Assembly: GCA_019637615.1 (NCBI GenBank)
Contig: JAHBVJ010000008.1
Location: forward strand, 124,001-188,000
Reading direction: 5' to 3'
Source: Anaerolineae bacterium
GTDB lineage: Bacteria > Chloroflexota > Anaerolineae > Aggregatilineales > UBA2796
Length of the DNA stretch: 64,000 bases
Under the pieces are notes generated by a model, which worked only from the letters and a program-made list of their open reading frames with translations, was not told the DNA's origin and made no database searches. Numbering within the stretch: position 1 is the first letter of the stretch; each line of letters opens with the position of its first letter. Below, in pieces: positions 37,065 through 46,622 of this stretch. Position numbers and translations under genes: made by a program.

Positions 37065-38057
37065 TTACCTTTCGTACCGAATGCGCGGATCGAGCCATGC
37101 CAGCAAAATATCAGAAAGCAGCGTGCCGATAATGGTGAGGAAGCTCAACAGCAGCAAGAACCCTGCCGCCAAATACATATCTTGCACCAACAGCGCGTTC
37201 AGCAATACCGGGCCAGTCGTGGGCAGATTCAACACGATGGAAACGATGGCCTCGCCCGCGAAAAGTCCGGGCAATATGTAACCGAAGGTGCTGACGAACG
37301 GATTCATGGCGTGCCGCAGCGGATATTTAACGAGGAGCTTCCATTCCGGCAGCCCTTTCGCGCGGGCGGTCTCTACATACGGCTTGTGAAGTTCGTCGAG
37401 CAAGTTGGCGCGCATAGTGCGGATCAGTCCCGCCGTGCCGCCGATCCCGATCACGATCATGGGCAGCCACATGTGTTTCGCGAGATCAATGACTTTGTCG
37501 ATGCTCCACGGCGCGTTCTGGTATTCTGGCGAGAACAGCCCCGTGAGGGATATTCGACCGACCTTGAAGGCGATGTACATGAGAATGAGCGCCATCAGAA
37601 AACTAGGAATTGCCAAGCCGATGAAGCCGATGAAGCTAAAGAGGTAGTCTGCGATGCTGTACTGTTTCACCGCCGATAAGACCCCGATGGGCAAGGCTAC
37701 CACCCACGTAAATATCAGACTGGCAAAGGAAAGCACCACCGTTAAGCCTAAGCGATCTCCGATCATTTTCTCGGCAGGTTCGCGGTTGTCGAACGAATAG
37801 CCAAAATCGCCATGCAGCACGATGTTGCCTATCCATTTGACGTATTGCACTGGAACGGGTTCGTTCAGGCCGTAGCGCGTGCGCATCATGGCGAGGTCTT
37901 GTTCAGAGAAATTGATGCCCGACTGCATACGCATTTGCTCAAGCATGTGGCTTACGTAATCGCCCGGTGGAAGCTGGATCGTGACGAAAACGAGCATAGA
38001 AATGACGAATAAGGTCGGGATCACGTAAAGTAAGCGCCTTAAAATATATTTGAACAT
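37065..38057 (-). CDS. Oligopeptide-type ABC permease (OppB/DppB-like)
   Basis: A 330-residue permease with six helices. The opening MFKYILRRLLYVIPTLFVIS is typical of the family. The coupling loop ETARAKGLPEWKLLVKYPLRHAM, next to the last helices, is typical of OppB. Together with the OppC-like product it forms the translocation channel. The gene is separated from the substrate-binding gene by 382 bases carrying a strong hairpin. I see no gene in that gap. Confidence 0.92.
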   Translation of the reverse strand: MFKYILRRLLYVIPTLFVISMLVFVTIQLPPGDYVSHMLEQMRMQSGINFSEQDLAMMRTRYGLNEPVPVQYVKWIGNIVLHGDFGYSFDNREPAEKMIGDRLGLTVVLSFASLIFTWVVALPIGVLSAVKQYSIADYLFSFIGFIGLAIPSFLMALILMYIAFKVGRISLTGLFSPEYQNAPWSIDKVIDLAKHMWLPMIVIGIGGTAGLIRTMRANLLDELHKPYVETARAKGLPEWKLLVKYPLRHAMNPFVSTFGYILPGLFAGEAIVSIVLNLPTTGPVLLNALLVQDMYLAAGFLLLLSFLTIIGTLLSDILLAWLDPRIRYER

Positions 38058-38389
38058 CGAATTTTCCTAACGCGCTTTAGCCGGACGTTGAATGTTGTAA
38101 GCCGCTGGACAACGGAATGATCTACTGATCTGCCTGTCTGATATTGCTCATGAGAGTGCGTATGCGAATAAACTGTGTCCCGACTCGTCGTTATTAGACA
38201 GGGAAGCAGCTCGACATTGGCTCGTCGTTGTGAGCAACACAATGCGATGGGCGGCTGATCGTTGAGCATAGGATACATGGGATTGATTTTGGTGAATAGT
38301 CGCACAGCCATGCAACAGCGAACCGTCTGATCCCTTAAGTACTATTGCCCCACACAAGAGCCTGTGCAGCGAGTCTGGCATTGTCGAAA

Positions 38390-38417
38390 TCGGGCGGAAC
38401 ACTCACATTCCGCCCGA
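38390..38417 (-). terminator. Intercistronic hairpin between binding protein and permeases
   Basis: A perfect 10-bp stem TCGGGCGGAA/TTCCGCCCGA with an 8-base loop starts 23 bases after the binding-protein stop. The T-run on the minus strand is weak. Such hairpins after binding-protein genes usually cause partial termination or stabilise upstream RNA, so that more binding protein than permease is made. The rest of the 38058-38439 gap shows no gene. Confidence 0.7.
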
Positions 38418-38439
38418 AACCGATCAGACTAGTTGGCTG

Positions 38440-40377
38440 TTAGCCCTTGAAATACCACTGCTCAGGCTGCGCAATCGCTGGCCCGCCCGGATTCCAACCA
38501 CCAACCCAGCTTTCTGGAACGTTGGCGAGTTTGGTGCTCAACGGTCGGTAAGCGTCGCTGGCGCTGGAGATGCCGATCACCCAGAATTCATCAGCGGCGG
38601 TTTGCAATACCTGCGACATCAGCTTGAGGCGCTGTTCGCTGGTGGGGGCTTGCAAAACCTGCTTGTAGAGAGCAACCTGATCCTTGATCAACTGTGGTGG
38701 CTCAACAGCAGCCTTGTTGTTGGGCTGTAAATACCATAGCTGCCAAGCATTGCCCCACACGGATTGACCGTGAATCGGGACGAAGTAACGCGGGTCAATA
38801 ATTGAGGTGATACCATAGCCGCCCTCACCGGTGAAGATGGTGGCTTCCATGCCGTTTTCGTTGACGCGCTGTGTCCACACCTCGTTGCTGACGGTATCGA
38901 TCACGATCTCGACACCAACTTTGGCATAATACTTCTTCAGCAGTTCTGCCACATCACCGAAGCGCAGACCGTAGTCGCCTGTTTGCACGGTGAAGACGAC
39001 CGAGAGGCGCTTGCCAGTCGCGGGATCGAGACGGAAGCCATCGGCATCCTTATCGGGGAGTACTTTATCGAGCGATGCATTGGCTTTATCAACGTCGTAC
39101 TCGATATATTGGCTGGACAGCTGCTTGTTGTACAGCGGCGAGTCTTCAATCGGGGAGACTTGGCGCGGCGCGCCCTGACCGAAGTACACGATGTCGATCA
39201 CTTCTTGACGATTGATGGCATAGGACATGCCAATGCGGAAGTCCTTCTGGCTGAAAATCTTGCCGAGCGTGGGATCCGTCTCGTTGAACATGATGCTGAC
39301 GGTACCGCCGCCTTCGCTCTTGTTCGGGTACACCTTCAGACCGGAAGTGGCTTCGTTCTGGAAGAACAATGGACGCTGCTTATCGGTGGTATTCGCCATC
39401 GTGTCGAACTTGCCCGCCAGCACGTCTACCAGCATAGTCTGTTCATCTTGATAGGCAGTACCAACAATGCGGTCGATGTACGGAAGTTGGTTGCCATTGG
39501 CATCGACCCAGTAATAATAAGGGTTGCGCTCGGCAATGAACTGCGTACCCGTGCCCATCGGCTGCGTGTAGATCCACGGGAACATGGTCGGGTAGGCCGT
39601 ATCGCGCGAGACGATGGAGGCGTCGCTGCCCGTACCGACGGCAGAATGCGCTTGGAACAGGGTAACCCAGTCCGTGGCACCCTCGGTCTTGGGGATCAGA
39701 TCCTTGATGCCATCGGGATTATACTTCACATGGAACTGCTGCAAATAGTGCTTGGGCGCGGCGCTTAATTCCCAACCGGGCCAACTGCACATATTGAGCA
39801 GGAACATGCCGTAGGGCACATCAAACGTGATCGTGAAGGTCGCATCATCAATCTTCTTGACGACGGGAGCATCCTTACCGGGTTTCAGCCAACCATCGGG
39901 GAAGTGACCGCCGTTCAATTCCGAGTTGCCGAGAATATCCTCGAAATAGAAGAGGACGTCATCCGACGTGAAGGCTACGCCATCCGACCACTTGAGGCCT
40001 TGCCGCAGATGGAAGGTGTACTCAGTGGCTTCGGGATTCACATCAACCTTCTCAGCGATGTTGGGTACCCAATCTGTATAGGTTTCGTTCCAGCTAACCA
40101 AGCCGCGCCATGCCGTCCAGAATACCATCTGGCTCGCCCAATAGGCATCGCCTACGAATGGGTCGCGGAAGTCGCCGCCATAAGTGCCGACGTCGGAACC
40201 GGGGAACTTGATGACGCGAGGGGAAGACGGTAAGCGTTCTGCCACGGCGGGCAGTTTGCCATCAGCGACGAGCTTCGCCAACATGGGCGATTCGCCGTAT
40301 TGCTGCGCAGAAATCGGGGCGGTGGATGCTAACAGCATCATGACGAGAACAAAAACAAAGGCCGCACGGTGTTTCAT
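38440..40377 (-). CDS. ABC transporter substrate-binding protein, family 5 (oligopeptide/oligosaccharide type)
   Basis: A 645-residue exported receptor with a signal peptide (MKHRAAFVFVLVMMLLASTAPISAQQ). The family 5 signature region YTFHLRQGLKWSDGVAFTSDDVLFYFEDI is near residue 125, with the later AINRQEVIDIVYFGQGAP. At 645 residues it is about 100 longer than classical OppA; members of similar length are known for sugar oligomers. No lipobox is clear, so it may be released or bound by other means. It heads the operon and a hairpin follows. The ribosome site AGGAG lies about 7 bases before the ATG. Confidence 0.93.
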   Translation of the reverse strand: MKHRAAFVFVLVMMLLASTAPISAQQYGESPMLAKLVADGKLPAVAERLPSSPRVIKFPGSDVGTYGGDFRDPFVGDAYWASQMVFWTAWRGLVSWNETYTDWVPNIAEKVDVNPEATEYTFHLRQGLKWSDGVAFTSDDVLFYFEDILGNSELNGGHFPDGWLKPGKDAPVVKKIDDATFTITFDVPYGMFLLNMCSWPGWELSAAPKHYLQQFHVKYNPDGIKDLIPKTEGATDWVTLFQAHSAVGTGSDASIVSRDTAYPTMFPWIYTQPMGTGTQFIAERNPYYYWVDANGNQLPYIDRIVGTAYQDEQTMLVDVLAGKFDTMANTTDKQRPLFFQNEATSGLKVYPNKSEGGGTVSIMFNETDPTLGKIFSQKDFRIGMSYAINRQEVIDIVYFGQGAPRQVSPIEDSPLYNKQLSSQYIEYDVDKANASLDKVLPDKDADGFRLDPATGKRLSVVFTVQTGDYGLRFGDVAELLKKYYAKVGVEIVIDTVSNEVWTQRVNENGMEATIFTGEGGYGITSIIDPRYFVPIHGQSVWGNAWQLWYLQPNNKAAVEPPQLIKDQVALYKQVLQAPTSEQRLKLMSQVLQTAADEFWVIGISSASDAYRPLSTKLANVPESWVGGWNPGGPAIAQPEQWYFKG

Positions 40378-40615
40378 AAAATATCTCCTGAACGCTCAAA
40401 AGTGAGCTATCGACTTATTTGGCGCAACGTATTCGGCAGTTCGCGGCGTGTGGCCTCCTTTCCTCAGCGGCGTATTAAGACCCCATGACAGGGTTGCATC
40501 ATGAGCGATCCCATGACCAGTCATATCAACAGTTGGATGCTCGGAATTTTTTAGATATTTTCAATAGCTGGCTTGGATCGATTGCCTGTTGGCGTATGAT
40601 CCATGTGACGATGTA

Positions 40616-40636
40616 TCACATTTGTGAACAGTCACA
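40616..40636. promoter_or_regulatory. Candidate operator, inverted repeat TGTGA-N4-TCACA (upstream copy)
   Basis: TGTGA ACAG TCACA at 40623-40636 overlaps a second perfect palindrome TCACA TT TGTGA at 40616-40627. A looser TGTGA-N7-TCACA precedes it. The 422-base gap between the binding-protein gene and the LacI gene holds no further gene. Confidence 0.5.
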
Positions 40637-40720
40637 TTTCGTTTATATCACAGATCATGGAGATAGATCAAGTGGTCATGCTAAATTCATGACAGAGATC
40701 AGAAATGTGGCTGCCGAGTG

Positions 40721-40729
40721 TGATATACT
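40721..40729 (+). promoter_or_regulatory. Extended -10 element for the LacI-family gene
   Basis: TGATATACT has the TGn extension before TATACT. It places transcription start near 40736, just before the downstream operator. The -35 is not convincing, which is usual with an extended -10. Confidence 0.45.
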
Positions 40730-40743
40730 ATTGTGCAAAATTC

Positions 40744-40764
40744 TGTGACAAGTCACACATGTGA
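40744..40764. promoter_or_regulatory. Candidate operator, TGTGA-N4-TCACA (downstream copy)
   Basis: A perfect palindrome TGTGACAAGTCACA (40744-40757) overlaps TCACACATGTGA (40753-40764). It lies about +8 to +28 relative to the predicted LacI-gene start, the usual place for autorepression. It matches the copy at 40623 in its arms and N4 spacing. Confidence 0.5.
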
Positions 40765-40799
40765 AAATAGAGATCTTTGTTGATAGGTTATTGGGAGTC

Positions 40800-41792
40800 A
40801 TGAAAACAAAACGCCCCACTCTGCGTGATGTCGCCCGTGCCGCCGATGTGTCTTACCAGACCGTCTCGCGCGTGATCAACAACAACATGCACGTCTCATC
40901 GGATACGCGCAGCCGCGTCCTGAAAGCGATTGACGATCTGGGCTTCCGCCCTAACCGCGCGGCACAGATCATGCAGACACAGCGGTCACACACCTTTGAA
41001 GTGGTCATGCCGTACACTGGCCTGAACCGCGTGTTGTATGACATGGCGCGAGCGACCAATCAACTCGGCTACCATTTCGTGATCGCGGCGATCACGCCTG
41101 ATAAATTTGCCGAAACGTTGGAAAGTGGCGCGTCGCGCTTCGTCGATGGCTTCATTCTGGTGCCGTTCCCCGAAATTGATGATTACGATGAGCTGATCGA
41201 GCTGACGGGCGGCATACCCTTTGTGCAGTTCGGCGCGCGGGTGGGCGCGAACATGCCGTCGGTGAGCTGTGACCAAGCGAAAGGCGCACGGATGGCGACG
41301 CAGCATCTGATCGATCTGGGGCACCGGCATATCGCGGAAATCAGCGGCCCGATGCACATTTATGATGGAGCTGACCGCCACGAAAGCTGGCTCCAGACAT
41401 TGAAGGACAACAGCCTGACGCCCGGCCTGAGCATCGAGGGCAATTTCAACATCGAAGGCGGGATGAACGCCATGTACCAACTGCTCGACAGCGGCACGGA
41501 GTTCAGCGCTGTGTTCGTCGGCAACGACTCGATGGCATTTGGCGCACTGTCCGCGCTGCGAAATCGCGGTGTGCGGGTGCCCGAAGAGATATCTATTGTG
41601 GGCTTCGACAACATCATCGAGTCGGCACACTTCGTACCAAGCTTGACCACGGTCAATCAGGATATGGCGATGATGGGACGGCTGGCAGTCGAGTATTTGC
41701 ACAAGCTGATCAGCAGCCCCGACACGCAAATCTATCAGCAAGTGCTCATCCCTAAGCTCATCGTGCGCGACTCAACGTGCCCGCCGAGGTGA
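40800..41792 (+). CDS. LacI-family transcriptional regulator
   Basis: A 330-residue sugar-responsive repressor. The helix-turn-helix TLRDVARAADVSYQTVSRVINN is at residues 7-28, with the hinge and LacI core following (GFRPNRAAQIMQ). The effector-binding domain ends in IVRDST. The start at ATG 40800 follows TTGGGAGT; an upstream GTG at 40761 would add 13 residues without family support. It is divergent from the ABC operon and 55 bases before the GH42 gene, so it should control both. The inverted repeats between the genes are the likely operators. Confidence 0.93.
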   Translation: MKTKRPTLRDVARAADVSYQTVSRVINNNMHVSSDTRSRVLKAIDDLGFRPNRAAQIMQTQRSHTFEVVMPYTGLNRVLYDMARATNQLGYHFVIAAITPDKFAETLESGASRFVDGFILVPFPEIDDYDELIELTGGIPFVQFGARVGANMPSVSCDQAKGARMATQHLIDLGHRHIAEISGPMHIYDGADRHESWLQTLKDNSLTPGLSIEGNFNIEGGMNAMYQLLDSGTEFSAVFVGNDSMAFGALSALRNRGVRVPEEISIVGFDNIIESAHFVPSLTTVNQDMAMMGRLAVEYLHKLISSPDTQIYQQVLIPKLIVRDSTCPPR

Positions 41793-41847
41793 TCCGAAAA
41801 CTAACTCGCGCGTGTTCGCACTTACTACCATTCGAAAGAGATAAAAG

Positions 41848-43866
41848 ATGTCGATTTCTGAAAAGTCCGTTTCCGAGAAGTTTGGGCGCGTTTATCACGG
41901 CTCCGATTACAACCCTGAACAATGGCCCTGCGCCGTGTGGCCTGAGGATTTCCGGCTGATGCAGGAGGCTGGCATCAGCGCGGTGGCGGTGGGCGTGTTT
42001 AGCTGGGTATCGCTGCAACCCGCCGAAGATAAATTCACCTTCGATTGGCTGGACGAGATCATGGATGGGTTGGCGACGCACGGGATCAAGGCGATGCTGG
42101 CGACGCCGAGCGCCGCGCAGCCCGCGTGGATGTCGCAGCACTACCCGACGATCCTGCGGTCGGATGAGCAGGGCATCCGCCGCCAGCGCGGCGGACGCAC
42201 CAATTACTGCCCGAACTCGCCCGATTATCGCCGCCTGAGCGGGAATATGGCGCGCGCACTGGCAGAACGCTACAAGGATCATCCGGCGCTGCTGCTGTGG
42301 CACATCAGCAACGAGTACGCGGGGACATGTACTTGTGAGACGTGCGCGGCGCGCTTCCGCGAATGGCTTCAGCGCAACTATGGCACGCTGGACGCGATGA
42401 ACGCCCGCTGGTGGACGCCGTTCTGGAGCCACACGTTTACCGATTGGTCGCAGGTGATGCCACCGTTGAGCAACGGCGAGATGCATATGCACGGGCTGAA
42501 CGTGGATTATTTCCGCTTCATGACGGAAAGCCAGCTTGCGTGCTACACCAACGAGCGCGACATCATCCGCGCGATCACTCCCGACGTGCCGATCACGACG
42601 AACTTGATGGGCACCTACAAGCCGCTGGATTATCGGCAGTGGGCGAAGGAGATGGACATCATCACGTGGGACTGCTACCCGAGTCCGGGGCAGTCGGCTG
42701 GTGAGATCGCCTTCCAACACGATTTGCATCGCGGGTTGAAGGATGGGCAGTCGTTCTTGCTGATGGAGCAGACGCCGAGCAGCCAGAATTGGCAGCCCGT
42801 CAACGCGCTCAAGCGTCCCGGCGTACTGCGCCTGTGGAGCTATCTGGCGATGGCGCACGGCGCGGACTCGATCTCGTACTTCCAGTGGCGGCGCGGGCGC
42901 GGTGGCTCCGAAAAGCTGCACGGCGCGGTGATCGAGCATTCGGGACGTAGTGATACACGGGTATTCCGTGAGGTCAGCCAGATCGGCGCGGAATTGAAGG
43001 CGCTCGGTGACGTGGTGCTCGGCGCGCGTGGGGATGCTAAGGTCGGCCTGCTGTTCGACTGGGACAACTGGCACGCGCTGGATGACGCGATTGGCCCCGT
43101 GCGCAACAAGCGGTATGTAGACACGATTCGCAAGCATTATCTGGCCTTCTACCGCCAGAATATCCCCGTTGACATCGTGTTCCCCGACTCCGATTTCAGC
43201 CGTTACGACATCCTCGTCGCGCCGATGCTGTATATGGTCAAGCAAGGCGTAGCGGAGAGGATCGAGGCGATGGTGCGCAAGGGCGGCACGTTCGTCACTA
43301 CCTACTTCAGCGGCATCGTGGACGAGACTGACCTCGCTTTCGAGAACGGGTATCCCGGCCCGCTGCACAACGTCCTCGGCATTCATGTCGAGGAGATCGA
43401 CGCGATGTACGAGAACCAGAGCAACAGCATGGTGATGAGCGACGGCAGCGGCAGCTACGCTTGTAACCATCTGGCGGATTTGCTGCACACTGAATCGGCG
43501 CATGTGCTGGCGACGTATGGCAGCGACTTCTATCAGGGGATGCCCGCGCTGACCAAGAACGCCTTCGGTCAGGGGCACGCCTATTACCTCGCCAGCGATC
43601 CCGATCCGGCGTTGCTCGATACGCTGTACGCGGGGATGCTGAACGAGCACAGAATCGAACCGCCGATGCATACTCCCCCCGGCGTGGAGGTCACGGTGCG
43701 GCGTAAGGGCGAACAGGCGCTGTTGTTCATGCTGAACCATAATGCGGAAGCGGTGACGCTGCATCTCGGCGCACATACCTACCGCGATCTGCTGACCAAC
43801 GCCACGCTGCAAGGGCAGATCGAGGTGGCGGGCTACGGCGTGCATATCCTCGTGGCGCACGCCTGA
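41848..43866 (+). CDS. Beta-galactosidase, GH42
   Basis: A cytoplasmic 672-residue glycosidase that removes terminal beta-linked galactose. The opening YHGSDYNPEQWP is the GH42 hallmark. The acid/base Glu lies in WHISNEYAGTC and the nucleophile Glu in LLMEQTPSSQNW. A zinc-type cysteine cluster (CTCETCAARFREW) sits right after the acid/base motif, as in thermophilic GH42 enzymes. A trimerisation domain and a C-terminal small domain follow. It is likely co-transcribed with the LacI-family gene (55 bases apart). With alpha-xylosidase and alpha-galactosidase nearby it fits trimming of xyloglucan or galactoglucomannan oligomers. Confidence 0.96.
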   Translation: MSISEKSVSEKFGRVYHGSDYNPEQWPCAVWPEDFRLMQEAGISAVAVGVFSWVSLQPAEDKFTFDWLDEIMDGLATHGIKAMLATPSAAQPAWMSQHYPTILRSDEQGIRRQRGGRTNYCPNSPDYRRLSGNMARALAERYKDHPALLLWHISNEYAGTCTCETCAARFREWLQRNYGTLDAMNARWWTPFWSHTFTDWSQVMPPLSNGEMHMHGLNVDYFRFMTESQLACYTNERDIIRAITPDVPITTNLMGTYKPLDYRQWAKEMDIITWDCYPSPGQSAGEIAFQHDLHRGLKDGQSFLLMEQTPSSQNWQPVNALKRPGVLRLWSYLAMAHGADSISYFQWRRGRGGSEKLHGAVIEHSGRSDTRVFREVSQIGAELKALGDVVLGARGDAKVGLLFDWDNWHALDDAIGPVRNKRYVDTIRKHYLAFYRQNIPVDIVFPDSDFSRYDILVAPMLYMVKQGVAERIEAMVRKGGTFVTTYFSGIVDETDLAFENGYPGPLHNVLGIHVEEIDAMYENQSNSMVMSDGSGSYACNHLADLLHTESAHVLATYGSDFYQGMPALTKNAFGQGHAYYLASDPDPALLDTLYAGMLNEHRIEPPMHTPPGVEVTVRRKGEQALLFMLNHNAEAVTLHLGAHTYRDLLTNATLQGQIEVAGYGVHILVAHA

Positions 43867-43921
43867 GCTATCATGATGATGTGGCTTGCTGGTAGGCATC
43901 TGGCAGCGGCAGGCAAGTGAC

Positions 43922-43967
43922 AATGATCCCGTTAATGATCCCGTTGCTCTCCTCAAGACGGGATCAT
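43922..43967 (+). repeat. TGATCCCGT repeat/hairpin (copy 2)
   Basis: Two tandem AATGATCCCGTT units are followed by the inverted ACGGGATCAT, giving a 10-bp stem with a 13-base loop. The stem matches that at 9570-9601 almost exactly. It lies 56 bases after the GH42 stop and may also act as its terminator. Confidence 0.7.
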
Positions 43968-44098
43968 CAGCTATCCAGTGCGCATGTCCTAGTACGTGTT
44001 CAGAACTTTGACCCAAGCGGATTAAAAAACGCGGTGATAGGCGTTTGACGGAGTTGAGTTTAGCTGCCATCGGGTTTCAATCCTCCTCTGAGTCTGAT

Positions 44099-44220
44099 AA
44101 TTTGCCTGTTTTGCCTGATATAACAGGCAAATTTCAGGCCAGCGATGTTTGTGTGCTTAATGAGCCATTCTGAACCAACCAGATCAGACAAATAACAGGC
44201 GATAACAGGCAAAAACAGGC
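44099..44220. repeat. GCCTG/CAGGC iterated island (copy 2)
   Basis: Seven GCCTG/CAGGC units in about 117 bases, with a 10-bp stem AATTTGCCTG/CAGGCAAATT (44099-44133). It is accompanied at a short distance by the TGATCCCGT element, as near 9.3-9.6 kb. The 43867-44619 gap holds no convincing gene; the rest is AT-rich. Confidence 0.75.
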
Positions 44221-44619
44221 GAGTAAGCTATTTGGGGTGGCTACTTTTCAGACGATAGAAGAAACAGAAACGCCCAGCGGATTTTGTTGGTAGACAGAGT
44301 CAATCGCAGCATTCAGACTTAGAACTGTGACGCTCAAATATTCTACTACGATTCAATCCAGAGTCAAGAGGGCAATTTCGTGAATTTTGTAAATAAAGCG
44401 CAATGGATTATTGGAAGGTGGGAACACGGCGGATTGAGCAAACGCGGAAACGGGGCTAAAATGAGATTACTCCATCGCGGTTTGCAAGATGGTTGGACGC
44501 ACTGAACGAAAAGGCGCAAACCGATCCCATCGAGATGATACACATCGTGTGAAACAAAATAGCCGTTTGTGATCGCCGGGTTCAATTATTAACCCGTTAT
44601 TTTTTGTGCAGGAGATTTT

Positions 44620-45948
44620 ATGACCAAGATCGCTTTTATTGGCGCGGGCAGCTTCGGCTTTACGCGCGGTCTCGTGCGTGACGTGTTGAGCTTCCCGCTG
44701 CTCACGGACGCCACCATCGCCTTGATGGACATCGACGCGGAACGGTTGGAATTTTCCAAGCAAGCCTGCGAGAAAATCGTCCAGATGGGCAAGTATCCCG
44801 CCAAGGTCGAGGCGACGCTGGATCGCGCCGAGGCGTTGAAGGGCGCGGATGTGGTGCTAACCACGATCCTCGCGGGCGGGCTGGATGTGTGGCGGCATGA
44901 CATCGAGATTCCGAAGAAATATGGCATCGATACCAACATCGGAGATACACGCGGGCCAAGCGGAATCTTCCGGTTCATGCGTACGCTGCCGCCGATGACG
45001 GACATCGTGAAGGACATGGAAAAGTACTGCCCGAACGCCGTGCTGCTGAATTACACGAATCCGATGGCGATGTTGTGCGGGGCGCTGCAACGGACGACCT
45101 ATATTCCCGTAACGGGGCTGTGCCACTCCGTGCAAGGAACGGCGCACATGCTGGCAAGCTGGATCGGCGCGCCGGACGACGAGATCACGTACACATGCGC
45201 AGGGATCAACCATCAGGCGTGGTATCTGGACTTCAAGTGGAAGGGCGAAGACGCGTATCCGCTGATCCGCAAGGCGATCACCGAGCGTCCCGAAGTCTAC
45301 AACGAAGAGATCGTGCGTAACGAGATGTTCTTGCATCTCGGCTATTACGTGACGGAATCGAGCGGGCACAATTCCGAGTACAACTGGTGGTTCCGCAAGC
45401 GCCAAGATTTGATCGAGAAGTACTGCCATCCGGGGACGGGCTGGAATCCGGGCGTGTACGCGTATATCGTGAGCGAATACGAGAAGCGCTCTCACACGTG
45501 GAAGGAACAGACGCAAGAATGGCTGAATTCCGACGCCCCGATTGACCTGAAACGCGGCGGCGAATACGCGGCGTACATCATCAACGCGCTGATGGGCGGT
45601 GAGATTTTCCGGTTCAACGGGAATGTGCGCAATGACAGCATCATCAGCAATCTGCCACAGGGCGCGTGCGTAGAAGCACCCGTATTCGTGGATAAGGGCG
45701 GTTTCCATACCGCACGCGTCGGGGCGCTGCCGCCTGAAGTCGCGATGCTGACGGGTTTGAACTCGCAGATCGAGGAATTGGCGATCACGGGGACGCTGAC
45801 GGGTGATCCGACGATGATTTACCATGCCATCGCGCACGATCCGCTGACGGCGGCGGTGCTGTCATTGGCGGAGATCAAGACGATGGTGAACGAGATGTTC
45901 CAGAAGAATAAGGACTATCTGCCGACGTTCAAGCATTTCAGCGTGTAG
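44620..45948 (+). CDS. Alpha-galactosidase, GH4 (MelA-like)
   Basis: A 442-residue NAD- and Mn-dependent glycosidase. The N-terminal Rossmann motif [20 protein letters not shown] binds NAD. The metal-binding Cys-His is in GLCHSVQGT, a CHSV pattern associated with alpha-galactosidases of the family, and [10 protein letters not shown] and GINHQAW match. The mechanism is oxidation at C3 followed by elimination. It releases terminal alpha-galactose from raffinose- or galactomannan-like oligomers. The ribosome site CAGGAG precedes the ATG by nine bases. It is downstream of an intergenic repeat region, so it probably has its own promoter. Confidence 0.94.
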   Translation: MTKIAFIGAGSFGFTRGLVRDVLSFPLLTDATIALMDIDAERLEFSKQACEKIVQMGKYPAKVEATLDRAEALKGADVVLTTILAGGLDVWRHDIEIPKKYGIDTNIGDTRGPSGIFRFMRTLPPMTDIVKDMEKYCPNAVLLNYTNPMAMLCGALQRTTYIPVTGLCHSVQGTAHMLASWIGAPDDEITYTCAGINHQAWYLDFKWKGEDAYPLIRKAITERPEVYNEEIVRNEMFLHLGYYVTESSGHNSEYNWWFRKRQDLIEKYCHPGTGWNPGVYAYIVSEYEKRSHTWKEQTQEWLNSDAPIDLKRGGEYAAYIINALMGGEIFRFNGNVRNDSIISNLPQGACVEAPVFVDKGGFHTARVGALPPEVAMLTGLNSQIEELAITGTLTGDPTMIYHAIAHDPLTAAVLSLAEIKTMVNEMFQKNKDYLPTFKHFSV

Positions 45949-46093
45949 CGGAAGCGTATCGGGCTGTTTTTCGAGCCGTCGGTGGCGCAGTTAGCTTGCA
46001 CTCCCGATGGCTCGATGCATATTGCCTCTGGTGGAACGGTTTTCGGGCGAGTGGTGTAGTACTGGCGTATTCTACAAACTCAAGGAGGCTCGG

Positions 46094-46519
46094 ATGCGAC
46101 GGTTAACGACGATTCTACTGGTGACGGGCGTACTGCTGACGCTGGTGAACTTGGTCATGCTGGTAACCCTGATCTCAAGAGGTGGCGCGGCGGCGTTGAG
46201 CGGGGCGGAAAATGTGGTGCGGGCGCAAAAGTTTGAGCTGGTCGATGATCAAGGCAGAGTACGCGCCCAACTGCTGATTACAGAGCCAACCACGATGCCT
46301 GATGGAACCCAGTACGCCGAAAGTGTGCTGTTCCGGCTGATCGATGAGAATGGGCGACCCGGCGTCAAGATCGGGACGGGCACGGACGGATCGGGGATGA
46401 GCCTCGCGGGGGATTCAGAGCGACGCGACTGGAGCGGTGTGCAGATTTTGGCGGATGGCAGTGCTAGTAAGGTGATCCTGACGGGTAAGGATGGGAAGGT
46501 GGAGCAGTTCCAGCCCTGA
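46094..46519 (+). CDS. Small membrane-anchored protein, function unknown
   Basis: A 141-residue protein with one N-terminal membrane helix (RLTTILLVTGVLLTLVNLVMLVTLI) followed by a soluble domain of repeated short beta strands (VRAQKFELVDDQGRVRAQLLI.., LFRLIDENGRPGVKIGTG). The pattern x-LxDxxGxxRx recurs, like a small beta-helix or solenoid. AAGGAGG at 46082-46088 lies six bases before the ATG, which decides the start. I do not recognise a function. It follows the GH4 gene by 145 bases. Confidence 0.65.
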   Translation: MRRLTTILLVTGVLLTLVNLVMLVTLISRGGAAALSGAENVVRAQKFELVDDQGRVRAQLLITEPTTMPDGTQYAESVLFRLIDENGRPGVKIGTGTDGSGMSLAGDSERRDWSGVQILADGSASKVILTGKDGKVEQFQP

Positions 46520-46622
46520 CAGCACGGGGATGAAACCCGCGTGCTGAGATCAGGGTGGCTACGACAGCTACATTAGTAAACGAAGTCTGAGCGGGACTCG
46601 TGAGGGTCATAACTTGGGTGTG

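Noticed and set aside
41758..44070. Long minus-strand open frame opposite the GH42 gene
   Set aside because: It covers the GH42 gene with a composition typical of an antisense shadow, and no ribosome site or recognisable motif is present.
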